From the NCBI RefSeq assembly GCF_007829875.1, contig NZ_VIWV01000001.1, positions 8,010,001 through 8,074,000 of the forward strand: a stretch of DNA of 64,000 bases, in the 5' to 3' direction. The notes beneath the pieces are model-generated. The model searched no databases. It was not told the DNA's origin and worked only from the letters and a program-made list of their open reading frames with translations. Positions 23,960 to 47,052 of the stretch are shown here, one piece after another (position 1 is the first letter of the stretch; the number at the start of each line of letters is the position of its first letter). Source of the stretch: Streptomyces capillispiralis. Its GTDB lineage: Bacteria; Actinomycetota; Actinomycetes; Streptomycetales; Streptomycetaceae. A program made the position numbers and the translations under genes.

Positions 23960-25251
23960 TGAGCACCACCTCGCCCGACAGCCGCCGCGTCACCGCCTTC
24001 GCCGATTGGATCGACAGAAGTCCGGAAGAAGTCGCTGACATGGTGTTCAGAGCCTGCGTCGCGGCCGTCCCCTCCTTCGTCACCAACGGCCCCGAGGTCG
24101 AGCGTGCGTTCCGTACGACGTGCTCAGCGTTCCTGCCGTTCGTCAGCAAGGCCGTTGCCACGGGCGAAATCACCCACGGAGCCGCGCTTCCCCCGGAGGC
24201 GGAACATCTGACGCGCCGGCTTCCCGCGGCGGGGATCAAGCTCGTCGATCTCGTCCTCACCTACGACGTGGCCGGCAACGAACTGCTCGACGCCTTCGGC
24301 AAGGAACTGCGCGCCGGCTCCTGCCGGCCGGAGGGCGACCGCGCCGACACGCTGTCGGTGGTGATGGGCCGGCTGTTCCGGTTCCGTCAGGCCGCGCTGT
24401 CCCAGGCGATGGCGGTCTACCGCCAGGAACAGGAAGTGCTGCGGCGCTGCGAGACCCCCGACGTACGGGAAGCCGTCCGGCAGACGCTGACCGGCGAGCT
24501 GGGCGACGCCGAGGCGGAACAGCGACTGGGCTACCGGATGAACACCCGGCACGTCGGATTCGTGGTGTGGGGCCACGAAGCCACCGAAGCCGCTCTCAGG
24601 CAGGTCGCGGCGCGGTTGTGTGCCTCACTGCGTGCGGGAGCGGACCTGATCGTGCCGTCGGACGGACACGCTCTGCACGGGTGGCTCAGCGTCCCGGAGA
24701 ACGCCCCCGGTGTGGACGTACTGCGGGCCCGCCTGTCCGTGCCCGAGGGCATCCGCATCAGTCTGGGCATGCCCCACTACGGCAGCGACGGCTTCCGGAT
24801 CACCCATCGTGAGGCGCTGGAGACCCAGTCCCTCGCCGATCGGGCCATGCCGCAGCCCGCGCGTCCCGACGCCCCGGCCGAAGCCAGAAGTATCGTTTCT
24901 TTCTGCGACGTCGTCGCGCTGGTCTTCGCCAGCCGCGACGTGGAACTCGCTTCGCACTTCGTCCGCTGCCAGCTCGGCGGCCTCGTCGAGCCGCGCCACT
25001 CGGTCCTGCGCGAGACGCTGCGTGTCTGGTTCGAGGAACTCGGCAGCCCGACCCGGGCCGCCCGACGCCTCAATGTTCACGTCAACACCCTCGTCAAGCG
25101 CCTCAACCGGGTGTCGGAGATCGTGGCCCGGCCCCTGGACGCCGGTGACTTCGCCTTCCGCTTCGCCTTCGAGCTGTCCAGGACCCACCACGCGAACGGT
25201 GTGAGCGAGCCCCATGCGAGGGGCCACCGAGGCACCGGCCCCGGCCGGTGA
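23959..25251 (+). CDS. PucR/CdaR-type transcriptional regulator, likely controlling the PKS
   Basis: 430 residues. The N-terminal part (FADWIDRSPEEVADMVFRACVAAVPSFV) and middle (a degenerate GGDEF-like region around 190-310) match PucR-type regulators, and the end is the family's HTH_30 domain: HSVLRETLRVWFEELGSPTRAARRLNVHVNTLVKRLNRVSEIVARPL. The ATG at 23959 is preferred over upstream in-frame codons, because the residues before it are promoter-like DNA. It is convergent with the PKS gene, separated by a strong shared hairpin. Cluster-situated position suggests it regulates the PKS and the type II thioesterase; direct evidence would need binding data. Confidence 0.8.
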   Translation: MSTTSPDSRRVTAFADWIDRSPEEVADMVFRACVAAVPSFVTNGPEVERAFRTTCSAFLPFVSKAVATGEITHGAALPPEAEHLTRRLPAAGIKLVDLVLTYDVAGNELLDAFGKELRAGSCRPEGDRADTLSVVMGRLFRFRQAALSQAMAVYRQEQEVLRRCETPDVREAVRQTLTGELGDAEAEQRLGYRMNTRHVGFVVWGHEATEAALRQVAARLCASLRAGADLIVPSDGHALHGWLSVPENAPGVDVLRARLSVPEGIRISLGMPHYGSDGFRITHREALETQSLADRAMPQPARPDAPAEARSIVSFCDVVALVFASRDVELASHFVRCQLGGLVEPRHSVLRETLRVWFEELGSPTRAARRLNVHVNTLVKRLNRVSEIVARPLDAGDFAFRFAFELSRTHHANGVSEPHARGHRGTGPGR

Positions 25252-25293
25252 CGCGGAACTCCTGGCGGGAGCAACCGCGTCACCGGCCGGGGC
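25238..25293. terminator. Bidirectional terminator between regulator and PKS
   Basis: Perfect 19-bp inverted repeat (25238-25256 with 25275-25293), 18-nt loop. It overlaps the regulator's stop codon and lies 43 bp beyond the PKS stop. Confidence 0.8.
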
Positions 25294-25335
25294 GCCGGCC
25301 GTACGGGGCCGGCACGTGCCGTCCGATCGCGTCGC

Positions 25336-39750
<14,415 letters not shown>

Positions 39751-40582
39751 TGCACTGTTCCCATCTTGCGGCAGTGACGAAATGCTGGCGGGTCGGTGAC
39801 CCGCGGTGTGGAGAAGCCCAGCGCGAAGGAGGGCACGAAAGGAGGTGCCCATTTCGTCGTGGGAAAAAGGGGACGGCGGGACGAAGGGACGGGTCCGCGT
39901 GTCGTTTTCCGTTCGTTCGCGGCGACGTCATCCAGGAACACGTCATCCAGGAAACGGACACGGACATCACGCGCACTGCCCCATTGCCGTGCCGTGAGAA
40001 GAACAGCGGATTCCGAGCGAGCAACGCATCACAGCGACGCATCACCCGAGAGGTGAGCTTCCCCCTTCAGGTGTCGTGCCGGCCGAACGGCTTTCCGGTG
40101 CGTGCGTGATCAACGTTAGGCATGCCGGCGATACGTCATCAAGGGGCTCTCCCTACACCGCTGGGTGGTGTCAGCCGCCCCCCTGCCTCGGTGTTGTGGA
40201 GGTTGCGTGGACGAGGCACCCGGCACTTCTCACGTCGTCCACGGCAGGACGACCGGCTGTCCCGGACAACTGGACAGACCGGCGGAGCCGTGTGAACAAT
40301 GACCCGTCCCCGCGTCGCCGGACACTGTCGGCCACTCCCGAAACGCCGGCAATTCGGTTCGGACAGCGCTGTCCGGCCGGGTCGACACCCCCAGCCGCCC
40401 GACTTCCTGTCCGCATGCGTCGAAGCACGATCTGCGTTCGTCGCAATGCACCGTCGGTATCGCCGCCGTCCGGCGCAATGCCGGTGCGAAGGAGAGGGAA
40501 CGCGGCGCCCCGACGATCCTCCCGCCGGAGAATGCCCTCGGGCGGGTCTTCAGCCGTCACGGACCCACCGTCGAGGAGCAAC
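39751..40582. other. Divergent control region between PKS and type II thioesterase
   Basis: 832 bp without a gene. It contains two direct-repeat pairs: ACGTCATCCAGGAA at 39925-39938 and 39940-39953 (15-bp period), and ACGCATCAC at 40024-40032 and 40037-40045 (13-bp period). It should hold the promoters for both divergent genes and is a likely binding place for the cluster regulator. Confidence 0.5.
40113..40142 (-). promoter_or_regulatory. Candidate leftward promoter of the PKS gene
   Basis: On the minus strand TTGATG (40142-40137) and TAACGT (40118-40113) are 18 nt apart. A start near 40106 would give a leader of about 350 nt that carries the two direct-repeat pairs. Confidence 0.35.
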
Positions 40583-41344
40583 ATGGTGAGCCACGCCGCC
40601 CGCGTCACGAGCAAGGCAATACAGCGGTTCTCTTCGTCCCCCGGCGCGGAAGCGGCCCTGGTGTGCTTTCCGCACGCCGGCGGTGCCGCGAGTTATTACC
40701 GGCCCTTTTCCACCGAGCTGGGGACCGACATGGACGTCTTGGCCGTCCAGTATCCCGGGCGCCAGAACCGCAGAAGCGAGCCGCTTGCCCGCACCGTCGA
40801 CCAGCTGGTCGACGACAGCGTGGAGGCACTGCGACCGTGGGCCGACCGGCCGCTCTCCCTGTTCGGGCACAGCATGGGAGCGGTGGTCGCCTACGAGGTG
40901 GCCCGACGGCTGACCGCGGCCGGCGGTCCGCCCGTCACCCTCGTCGTCTCCGGCCGTCGCGCCCCCGGTGACGAGCAACGGGGCGAGGTGCACCTGCGGG
41001 ACGACGACGGGGTCCTGGCCGAGATCGGGAGGTTGGGCGGCACGGACCTGCGTCTGCTCGAAAGCCCGGACATGCGCGAGCTGTTCCTGCCGGTCCTCCG
41101 CGCCGACTACCAAGCCGTCGAGACCTACCGGCACACCCAGGGACCGCCGCTTCCCTGTCCCGTGCTCGCCCTGGCCGGCGAGAGCGATCCGGTGGCGTCC
41201 CCGGCCGAGATGCGTCACTGGGCCGGGCGGACATCGGCAGGGTTCGACGTACTCGCCTTCAGCGGGGGCCACTTCTACCTTGCGGAGCACCCCGCGGCGG
41301 TGGCGTCCGCGGTACGCGCCCACATCCTCGCGCTGACCCGCTGA
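40583..41344 (+). CDS. Type II (stand-alone) thioesterase
   Basis: 253 residues from ATG 40583 with GAGGAG upstream. The body matches the GrsT/RifR-type thioesterases: ALVCFPHAGGAASYYRPFSTELGTDMDVLAVQYPGRQNRRSEPL, FGHSMGAVVAYEVARRL with nucleophile Ser97, LALAGESDPVASPAEMRHWA for the Asp, and FSGGHFYL for the His. Family role: hydrolysing wrong acyl groups from ACP domains, sometimes helping release the finished chain. It is divergent from the PKS, which has no thioesterase of its own, so release may depend on this enzyme, on the SDR domain, or on both. The stop codon lies within an 8-bp tandem repeat. Confidence 0.92.
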   Translation: MVSHAARVTSKAIQRFSSSPGAEAALVCFPHAGGAASYYRPFSTELGTDMDVLAVQYPGRQNRRSEPLARTVDQLVDDSVEALRPWADRPLSLFGHSMGAVVAYEVARRLTAAGGPPVTLVVSGRRAPGDEQRGEVHLRDDDGVLAEIGRLGGTDLRLLESPDMRELFLPVLRADYQAVETYRHTQGPPLPCPVLALAGESDPVASPAEMRHWAGRTSAGFDVLAFSGGHFYLAEHPAAVASAVRAHILALTR

Positions 41345-41396
41345 CCCGCTGACCCGCTGACCCGCTGACCCGCTGACTTGCTGACCCGCTGAACCC
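41333..41396. repeat. Tandem repeat of CTGACCCG at the thioesterase 3' end
   Basis: Seven 8-bp units from 41333 to 41388 (the sixth reads CTGACTTG) plus a further partial unit. Since 8 is not a multiple of 3 and each unit holds TGA, the array has stop codons in all three forward frames. Confidence 0.9.
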
Positions 41397-41535
41397 GTCA
41401 GCGAACCGCCACCACGACCGACCACCCCCGTATCGAAAGCACCAGGCCGTCCCCCCTCTCTTCCTGCTGCCTCCGCCGCGTCAATGCCCGCGCGACCTGC
41501 ATGCGATCGCAGTACCTGATCAACGGTCCCGCAGA

Positions 41536-42138
41536 TCATTCGCCCCTCCCGGGCCGTGACGATCTTCCGATGGGTCGTTCCGTCGTGGTGCTCCGGGCAT
41601 CAAGGCGGTCGCCCGCATGCTGCGGATCTCCCAGCGCACCGTCGAGCGATCCGTGAAGGACCAGATCAAGAAACCCCGCCCGGACCTCGCCGCGCGCCTG
41701 GAACGGGAGGTGAAGAAGCGGTGGCAGCCGCAGATCCGGGCCAGTGCCAAGGAGCGCGCGGCGACGACCGGCGGCATCGTCATCGACACCCGCGCCCGGA
41801 TCGGCTGTACCGCGCCGATCGGCTCGACGCCCGGCTCCGGCACCTGACCGTGTGCCGGCGGGCGCGCGACGCGGCGACGACGAACCCACCGTCCGGCAGG
41901 CGGTCCAGGTCCGGCTGCGGGCTCGCACGGCGCTCAGCTCGGTGAGTTCGACGCTGCCGCCCGGATCGACGGAGCCGACCAGCGCGTCGAAGGGCAGGAC
42001 ATCGCCGCCGGGCTGCGGAGCGCGCTCGGCAAGCAGCCAGTGGGCTGCGCCGAAGACGTCGACGGTACTGGTCAGCACGTGGCGGTCGTGGTGCGCTCGG
42101 GGCAGGTGGGCGTAGGGAATGAGGGCTGTCTTCTGCAC
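41536..42138 (-). CDS. Possible small protein, N-terminal half credible
   Basis: GTG 42138 follows AAGGAG by 9 nt. The first 60 or so residues (MQKTALIPYAHLPRAHHDRH, then VLTSTVDVFGAAHWLLAERAPQPGGDVLPFDALVGSVDPGGSVELTEL) look like real protein; beyond about 41900 the frame runs opposite the tpg relic and becomes Arg/Ser/Pro-rich. It may be a truncated gene fused to chance sequence. Not recognised. Confidence 0.3.
   Translation of the reverse strand: MQKTALIPYAHLPRAHHDRHVLTSTVDVFGAAHWLLAERAPQPGGDVLPFDALVGSVDPGGSVELTELSAVRARSRTWTACRTVGSSSPRRAPAGTRSGAGAGRRADRRGTADPGAGVDDDAAGRRRALLGTGPDLRLPPLLHLPFQARGEVRAGFLDLVLHGSLDGALGDPQHAGDRLDARSTTTERPIGRSSRPGRGE
41597..41900 (+). pseudogene. tpg: Relic of a telomere terminal-protein gene (Tpg)
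   Basis: From about 41599 the reading GIKAVARMLRISQRTVERSVKDQIKKPRPDLAARLEREVKKRWQPQIRASAKERAATTGGIVIDTRARIG matches the DNA-binding middle of Tpg, the protein bound to the 5' ends of linear Streptomyces replicons. The N-terminal half is missing: the frame is closed by TGA at 41557. Past TAPIGSTPGS the original reading shifts frame to ARLRHLTV and then dissolves, so the C-terminal part is lost too. A 76-codon open frame (41617-41847) remains. It marks past linkage to a linear replicon end. Confidence 0.75.
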
Positions 42139-42391
42139 GGGCGGGCTCTCCTTGGTGGGCGGTCACGGCCATCGGTCGCTGCGGTGAGTTGCGGTCGGCG
42201 GCGCGCGAGCGGTGGAGAGCGGAGCGGGGTGCCTAGAGGGCATGGCCCTTTCTGGTCGTCATGAGGTGATCGTCGTCGACAGCCAGCCTCATGACAAACC
42301 CTTCCGGCGCACTGCCCTCGTTGAATGAGCGCGGGCCGGCGCCCTCCGCGCGAAGACCGGCGCGTAAGATCACCGCCCGAGGGGTGGTGGC

Positions 42392-43042
42392 ATGACCATG
42401 AGGAACTACCGGTGGTGCGTGGCGACCGCGGCGGCACTGCTGCTGACCGGCTGCGGCGGCGCGGAGAGCGACACCGGGAACGCCAAGGCGGTGGCACTGA
42501 CGAAGGATCAGGTACGGGAGACACTGCCGGACGGCGAGGCCATGGGCGGCTGGAAGGAGTCCGCTCGGCCCACGGCCGTCGAGATGGACAAGCTCTACCG
42601 TTCGCAGGCCTGCCCCATCAAGGACAACGCGGGCTGCGAGAACTCCCGCTTCTACGGCGCCTCGACCTTCCGGCACGACGACACTGCCGCCACCGCCACC
42701 TTTCTGGTCGTCGCCTACGACAGCGAACAGGCCGCCCGGGAAGCGTACGACGTGCTCTGGGACGGCTACTACGGCAAGAGGGCGGGACAGAGGGCGAAGA
42801 CGTTCGAGCTCGGCCCGATCGGCGACGAGCGCGACGCCCGGTTCGGTTCCTCCGGCTTCCGCGGCGAGCCGGGCGCCGTGACCCAGACCCGGGTCGGCAC
42901 AACGCTGCTGTGGACCCTGGCGGCTTCTGCGGACAAGGGCGGCATCGACGAGGACGGTGTCCGTGACCTGGCCACGGTGCTCGCGGAGCGGGCCGAGCAG
43001 GTCCGGAACGGGGACGCGCCCACCGCCGCGCTCGGCGACTGA
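42392..43042 (+). CDS. Secreted lipoprotein, unknown function
   Basis: 216 residues; MTMRNYRWCVATAAALLLTGCGGAES is a lipoprotein signal with lipobox LTGC, so the mature protein should be anchored outside the membrane. GAGGGGTGG precedes ATG 42392. The mature part (VRETLPDGEAMGGWKES, CPIKDNAGCENSRFYGAS, FLVVAYDSEQAAREAYDVLWDGYYG, LLWTLAAS) resembles PknH-sensor-like or other small Streptomyces lipoproteins in pattern only. Two Cys around CPIKDNAGC may pair. Stand-alone gene. Confidence 0.8.
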   Translation: MTMRNYRWCVATAAALLLTGCGGAESDTGNAKAVALTKDQVRETLPDGEAMGGWKESARPTAVEMDKLYRSQACPIKDNAGCENSRFYGASTFRHDDTAATATFLVVAYDSEQAAREAYDVLWDGYYGKRAGQRAKTFELGPIGDERDARFGSSGFRGEPGAVTQTRVGTTLLWTLAASADKGGIDEDGVRDLATVLAERAEQVRNGDAPTAALGD

Positions 43043-43372
43043 CCGCATCCGGTGACCCTGATCGTCGACTCCCCGTCGGTCAAAGGCGCATCCACCGTCG
43101 GCGAGAACTGCTGCGGCTACGAGAGGAGGCGAGCAACCCTGCGAGTCGCTCCTCGGCCGAAGTCCATCTGTCTGCTGCCGCGTGTCCGTTGGCGGTCCAG
43201 CCGTGGGACCATCCCCGTGGTGTGAGTCATGACGAGCATCCTGGCAGCCGCCGTTGACATCACCGTTGGCCATCACCCATTCCCGGCAGGCCGGACTCTC
43301 GTCCGGCCGCCAAAATTCCCCGGAAGACGCTCTTGTGTCGGGGGACGCCACCCGCTGACGACAGTGCCCCGG
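43043..43372. other. Gene-free stretch
   Basis: Convergent gap after the lipoprotein gene; no convincing gene or strong hairpin seen. Confidence 0.45.
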
Positions 43373-43813
43373 TCAGCGGGTGATCAGCGCGGCGGCGAGG
43401 GCGGCAACCGCGACCAGCGACGCATCACCGGCCAGCCGGAGCCGCGTCATCTTCCACAGCACGACCCGGCTGAGAACCTGGACCCGGGCGAGGCGCCGGT
43501 CCTCCTGCATCCCGGCCTGGATCTCGTCCTGGGTCGCGGTGGCCCAGTAGGCGAAGCCGGCCCGGTCCTGGACCCCGGGCGACCCGAGACGGGGCCGGAT
43601 CGCCAACAGGGCCAGCACCACGGAGACGACCAGGGCTACCGCGCTCACCGCGACCAGCGCCAGCGTCACGCCGGTGACCGAACCGAGGAGCCCCAGCGCC
43701 GCGACCAGCAGCCCATCCAACGTCAGCAGTACACCGGCCTTGCTGTCGGTGCGGCCCAGCTCGCTCAGCGTCTGGTCGATGGCGGCCACGAGATTCGCGT
43801 CGGCCTGAGACAT
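43373..43813 (-). CDS. PycTM-like membrane effector (DUF5706/Pycsar effector family)
   Basis: 146 residues from ATG 43813 with GAGGAGGATC upstream. Layout matches the Pycsar effector family: a short helix ending in IDQTLSELGRTDSKAGVLL, two membrane helices (LDGLLVAALGLLGSVTGVTLALVAVSAVALVVSVVLALLAI), RPRLG, an AYWATATQDEI block, an LARVQVLSRVVLWKMTRLRLAGD helix and a final membrane helix. Family knowledge: in Pycsar phage defence, cyclic UMP or CMP made by a PycC cyclase triggers a TM effector that damages the membrane. No cyclase gene lies beside it here, so this copy is an orphan or has another role. Confidence 0.65.
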   Translation of the reverse strand: MSQADANLVAAIDQTLSELGRTDSKAGVLLTLDGLLVAALGLLGSVTGVTLALVAVSAVALVVSVVLALLAIRPRLGSPGVQDRAGFAYWATATQDEIQAGMQEDRRLARVQVLSRVVLWKMTRLRLAGDASLVAVAALAAALITR

Positions 43814-44014
43814 GTGATCCTCCTCGATCCGAAGCGCGTCTCCCGCGGCTCCGGTTCCCCCTCGTGCGCTCCGACGGCCTGTTGCGCGTCGCGGACGCCT
43901 GCGGTGTACTTCCCGCCCTTCCCGGGCGGGGAAACCGCGCGGCTGGACCGGGCAGCCCCATGACACTGAGTGAGCTGTCAGGGGCGGCCGACCGCGGTCT
44001 GGGATGATCGCGCG

Positions 44015-44593
44015 GTGAGTGATGCGAGGCTGCTGGCCGCGGAGGCTGTCGAGTCACATGTCCGGGTGTTCTTCGAGGGGCACTCGGTGGAGGTCGTCGA
44101 CTACGACCTCGGACCGGCACGGCGACAGGTGGCGCCCGATCTGCGCATCCTCGTGGTGGGGCCCGGCCCCCGCAGCGACGGTTGGGCCTATGTGACCGCC
44201 GGGTGCTGGGCCGCGAGGGAGAAGGACGGTCGTGGACTCGAGTTCGTCATGACCGCCCATGTCCGTGACCGGCGGTTCATCGATCTCATGGCGATGATCG
44301 CCCACTACCACTGCGGAGGACATCAGCTCGACCTGGAGCACAGCATGCCGATCGGTGAGCCGTGGGTGCCGGGTTCGACCTGCGATCACCTACTGATCAG
44401 CCTGCCCTACCTCCACGGCCCCGATCTTGAACACTGCCCGCTTCCTGGGGGACACGCTCGGATCCTGTGGACGCTGCCTGTGACGACCGCCGAGATCGAG
44501 TTCCGCAGGCGTCACGGGCACGAGGCGTTGGAGCAGCTCTTCGACGAGGCGCAGATCATCCCCACCGATCCTTTCAGGGCGTCGGTCGCCTGA
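44015..44593 (+). CDS. Suppressor-of-fused (SUFU)-domain protein
   Basis: 192 residues from GTG 44015. Conserved SUFU features: ESHVRVFFEGHSVEVVDYDLGPA at the start, RILVVGPGPRSDGWAYVTAGCWA, FVMTAHVRDRRFIDLMAMIAHYH, LDLEHSMPIGEPWVPGSTCDHLLISLPYLHGPDLEHCPL and WTLPVTTAEIEFRRRHGHEALEQLFDE. In bacteria such single-domain proteins are often immunity proteins or partners in contact-dependent and toxin systems, but function is not proved. It is divergent from the PycTM-like gene and followed at 79 bp by an unrecognised Cys-rich protein, possibly one transcript. Confidence 0.85.
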   Translation: MSDARLLAAEAVESHVRVFFEGHSVEVVDYDLGPARRQVAPDLRILVVGPGPRSDGWAYVTAGCWAAREKDGRGLEFVMTAHVRDRRFIDLMAMIAHYHCGGHQLDLEHSMPIGEPWVPGSTCDHLLISLPYLHGPDLEHCPLPGGHARILWTLPVTTAEIEFRRRHGHEALEQLFDEAQIIPTDPFRASVA

Positions 44594-44672
44594 GTTTCCG
44601 GCCTCCGGCGGTTACTGTTTGTGGGTTCACCTCGGGCCGCTGTCTGACACCGCTGCCGCGGCCGAGGACCTC

Positions 44673-45497
44673 ATGAGGCAAGCCGGAGCCCGCGCATGGA
44701 TTCAGCACCTGTCCGGTGGGTCAGGAACAGGGGCGCCCACACCGGCCGCCATGAGGCGCTTCAATGACCAGGTGGTGAACTGGGCGCCTGTGCGCGACTG
44801 CTACGGGGAGGTCGACCGCGTCCCCGCGCTTCTGGAACAGGTGGAGCTCCAGGACAACCTGGAAGCCTGGCAGGAACTGGGATACCGGCTGGTCCTCGAA
44901 CACGACCTCGTCTTCCCCGCCGGCTTTGCCGCCCTGCCGCGCCTGATACGGCTCGCTTCGGAGAGCGCACCTGCGCGGGGACTGGCCGGGTCGATCCTGC
45001 GGTGCGCGGCAGGGCACCACGGCTGCGACGACTTGCTCGCGGACTGCGCCGACGCGATCGCGGAGTTCCGCGAACTGCTGGACCGGCACCTGCAGACGCG
45101 GCCGGTCGACTACCTCACGCCGTTCCGCGATCTGCTCGCGGCAAAGGAGCAGTACCACTGGAGCGCCGTTCTGGGGGACTTCACGGACGACTGCTACCAC
45201 CTGCCCTGCCCCCACTGCGCCGTGGAAGTGACGATCGCCGTCGGGGACTACGGGCGCTATTCAGCGATCCGGGACTGGCACCAGGGCGACGTGGACCGCC
45301 GTGGTCTAAGGCCGGCGCCCTCCGAGGAACTCTCCGGCATCGGCCGATGGATGCATGAGACCGCCGTCCGCGATGGGCGCGAGGCCCTCGCCGACGGAAT
45401 CGCCCACCTCTTCGGCAGGGCCGAATGCCCACGCTGTGCCAGTGTGTTCAACATCGCCGACGAGTACACGTCCGCCAACTGTCCCGTCCTGCGATAG
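44673..45497 (+). CDS. Unrecognised protein with two CxxC motifs
   Basis: 274 residues if ATG 44673 is used (GAGGA just upstream); TTG 44619 would add 18 residues. The N-terminal two thirds are helical (WQELGYRLVLEHDLVFPAGFAALPRLIRLASES, DAIAEFRELLDRHLQ, YLTPFRDLLAAKEQYHW). The C-terminal third has LPCPHCAVEVTIAVGDY and GRAECPRCASVFNIAD, a zinc-ribbon-like pair of knuckles around a helical insert. I do not recognise the family. It follows the SUFU gene closely on the same strand and may work with it. Confidence 0.65.
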   Translation: MRQAGARAWIQHLSGGSGTGAPTPAAMRRFNDQVVNWAPVRDCYGEVDRVPALLEQVELQDNLEAWQELGYRLVLEHDLVFPAGFAALPRLIRLASESAPARGLAGSILRCAAGHHGCDDLLADCADAIAEFRELLDRHLQTRPVDYLTPFRDLLAAKEQYHWSAVLGDFTDDCYHLPCPHCAVEVTIAVGDYGRYSAIRDWHQGDVDRRGLRPAPSEELSGIGRWMHETAVRDGREALADGIAHLFGRAECPRCASVFNIADEYTSANCPVLR

Positions 45498-45716
45498 TCC
45501 GGGGCGAACCGGAAGCAAGTGGGAAGGGCTCAGGAGCGGAGTCACAGCCAGCCAGTGAACCCCCTGGTCGACCTGAACCGGGCGGCCCCGGGCGAGCGCC
45601 GGGAAGCCCTGCTTGATCACCGGGGTGCACCCGACGTTGCGTCCCGTCAGCGACGCGGAGTTCGGCGATGGCGGTGCGGATCACCAGCGTGGTCGCGATC
45701 ACGGCCGCCGGAAGGA

Positions 45717-46964
45717 TCAGCCCCGTGTCCCTGCCGGCGCCTCCCGGTCGCCGGTCCGGTCGACCAGGCGCCGGTGGTGGCGGCTGCGGCGTCCCAGCAC
45801 CATGGCGGCGATCAGGGCGGCGGCGGCCGAGGCGAGGAGGACGGCGCCCTTGGCGTCGGTGAGGTGCACGTCGCTGCTGTAGGAGAGTTCGGCGATCAGC
45901 AGGGAGACGGTGAACCCGATGCCGCCGAGAATGCCCGTGCCGGCGATGTCAGGCCAGGCCAGCCGCGGGTTGAGGTGAGCACCGGTGAACCGCGCGGTGA
46001 GCCAGGTGGCACCGAAGATGCCGGCGAACTTGCCCGCGAGGAGCCCGGCGAGGACACCCCAGGTGATGCTGGACGTCCAGAAGCCGCCCGCGCCGGACAG
46101 GGAGACACCGGCCGACGTCAGGGCGAAGACCGGCAGCGCGATCCCGGCGGAGAACGGCCGCAGGACCTCCTCCGCCCGGTGCGACGGGGAGACCGTCTCG
46201 CCGTCGCGGGCCCGGGTACGCATGAGCAGGCCCATGGCGACGCCGGCGATGGTGGCGTGCACACCGGAGGCGTGGGTCAGCGCCCAGATGACCACGGCGA
46301 GCGGCCCGAACAGCAGTCGGCCCGGCACTCCCGACCGCAGCCGGGTCACAGCGCGTCCGGCACCGTTCTGCAGGTAGCCGAACACCACGAGGCCCGCCGC
46401 CGCGGCGGCGAGGGCGGCCATGTTCAGGCCGGTGGTGTAGGCGACGGCGATGACCAGAACGGCGCACATGTCGTCGACGGTGGCCAGGGTGAGCAGGAAG
46501 GTCCGCAGCGGGGCCGGCAGGTGCCGGCCGACCACGGCCAGGACGGCGAGGGCGAAGGCGATGTCGGTGGCCATCGGGATGCCCCAGCCCCCGATCGCCG
46601 CCCCGCCCGCGGTCGCGTTCACCGCCAGGAAGACCAGCGCCGGCACTGCGACGCCACCGAGCGCGGCGGCGATCGGCAGCGCTGCCCGCCTCGGGTCGCG
46701 CAGCTCGCCGTGGACGAGCTCCTGCTTGAGCTCGGTGCCGACGATGAAGAAGAACACCGCCAGCAGTCCATCGGCGGCCCAAGCTTCCACGGACAGGTCC
46801 AGGTGCAGGGCGGCGGGGCCGACGGTGAACGAGCGCAGAGCCTCGTACGAGGGGGAGAGGGGTGAGTTCGCCCAGATCAGCGCGGTGAGGGCGGCGCCGA
46901 TCAGGAGCGAGCCGCTGACCGCGTCCGAGCGCAGGGCAGCGGTGATCCACGAACGAGCAGACAT
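45717..46964 (-). CDS. nhaA: Na+/H+ antiporter NhaA
   Basis: 415 residues from ATG 46964 (GGAG about 10 nt upstream; a GTG at 47009 is possible but less likely). About twelve membrane helices with the NhaA hallmarks: FFFIVGTELKQELVHGEL in the helix 2-3 region, WGIPMATDIAFALAVL carrying the helix-4 unwound Asp, and LATVDDMCAVLVIAVAYTT with the Asp pair that binds Na+ and H+. The LNPRLAWPDIAGTGILGGIGFTVSLLIAEL segment is the last conserved block. It exports Na+ against H+ influx and protects from salt and alkaline pH. A 49-residue peptide gene precedes it at 88 bp. Confidence 0.95.
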   Translation of the reverse strand: MSARSWITAALRSDAVSGSLLIGAALTALIWANSPLSPSYEALRSFTVGPAALHLDLSVEAWAADGLLAVFFFIVGTELKQELVHGELRDPRRAALPIAAALGGVAVPALVFLAVNATAGGAAIGGWGIPMATDIAFALAVLAVVGRHLPAPLRTFLLTLATVDDMCAVLVIAVAYTTGLNMAALAAAAAGLVVFGYLQNGAGRAVTRLRSGVPGRLLFGPLAVVIWALTHASGVHATIAGVAMGLLMRTRARDGETVSPSHRAEEVLRPFSAGIALPVFALTSAGVSLSGAGGFWTSSITWGVLAGLLAGKFAGIFGATWLTARFTGAHLNPRLAWPDIAGTGILGGIGFTVSLLIAELSYSSDVHLTDAKGAVLLASAAAALIAAMVLGRRSRHHRRLVDRTGDREAPAGTRG

Positions 46965-47052
46965 GGAGAGACGTCTCCGGAACTGGTGCGAAGGGGCATG
47001 AGAACGCACCGGCGACGGCCGGTGGTGTGCCTCCGCGGAACGCGCGGTGGGC

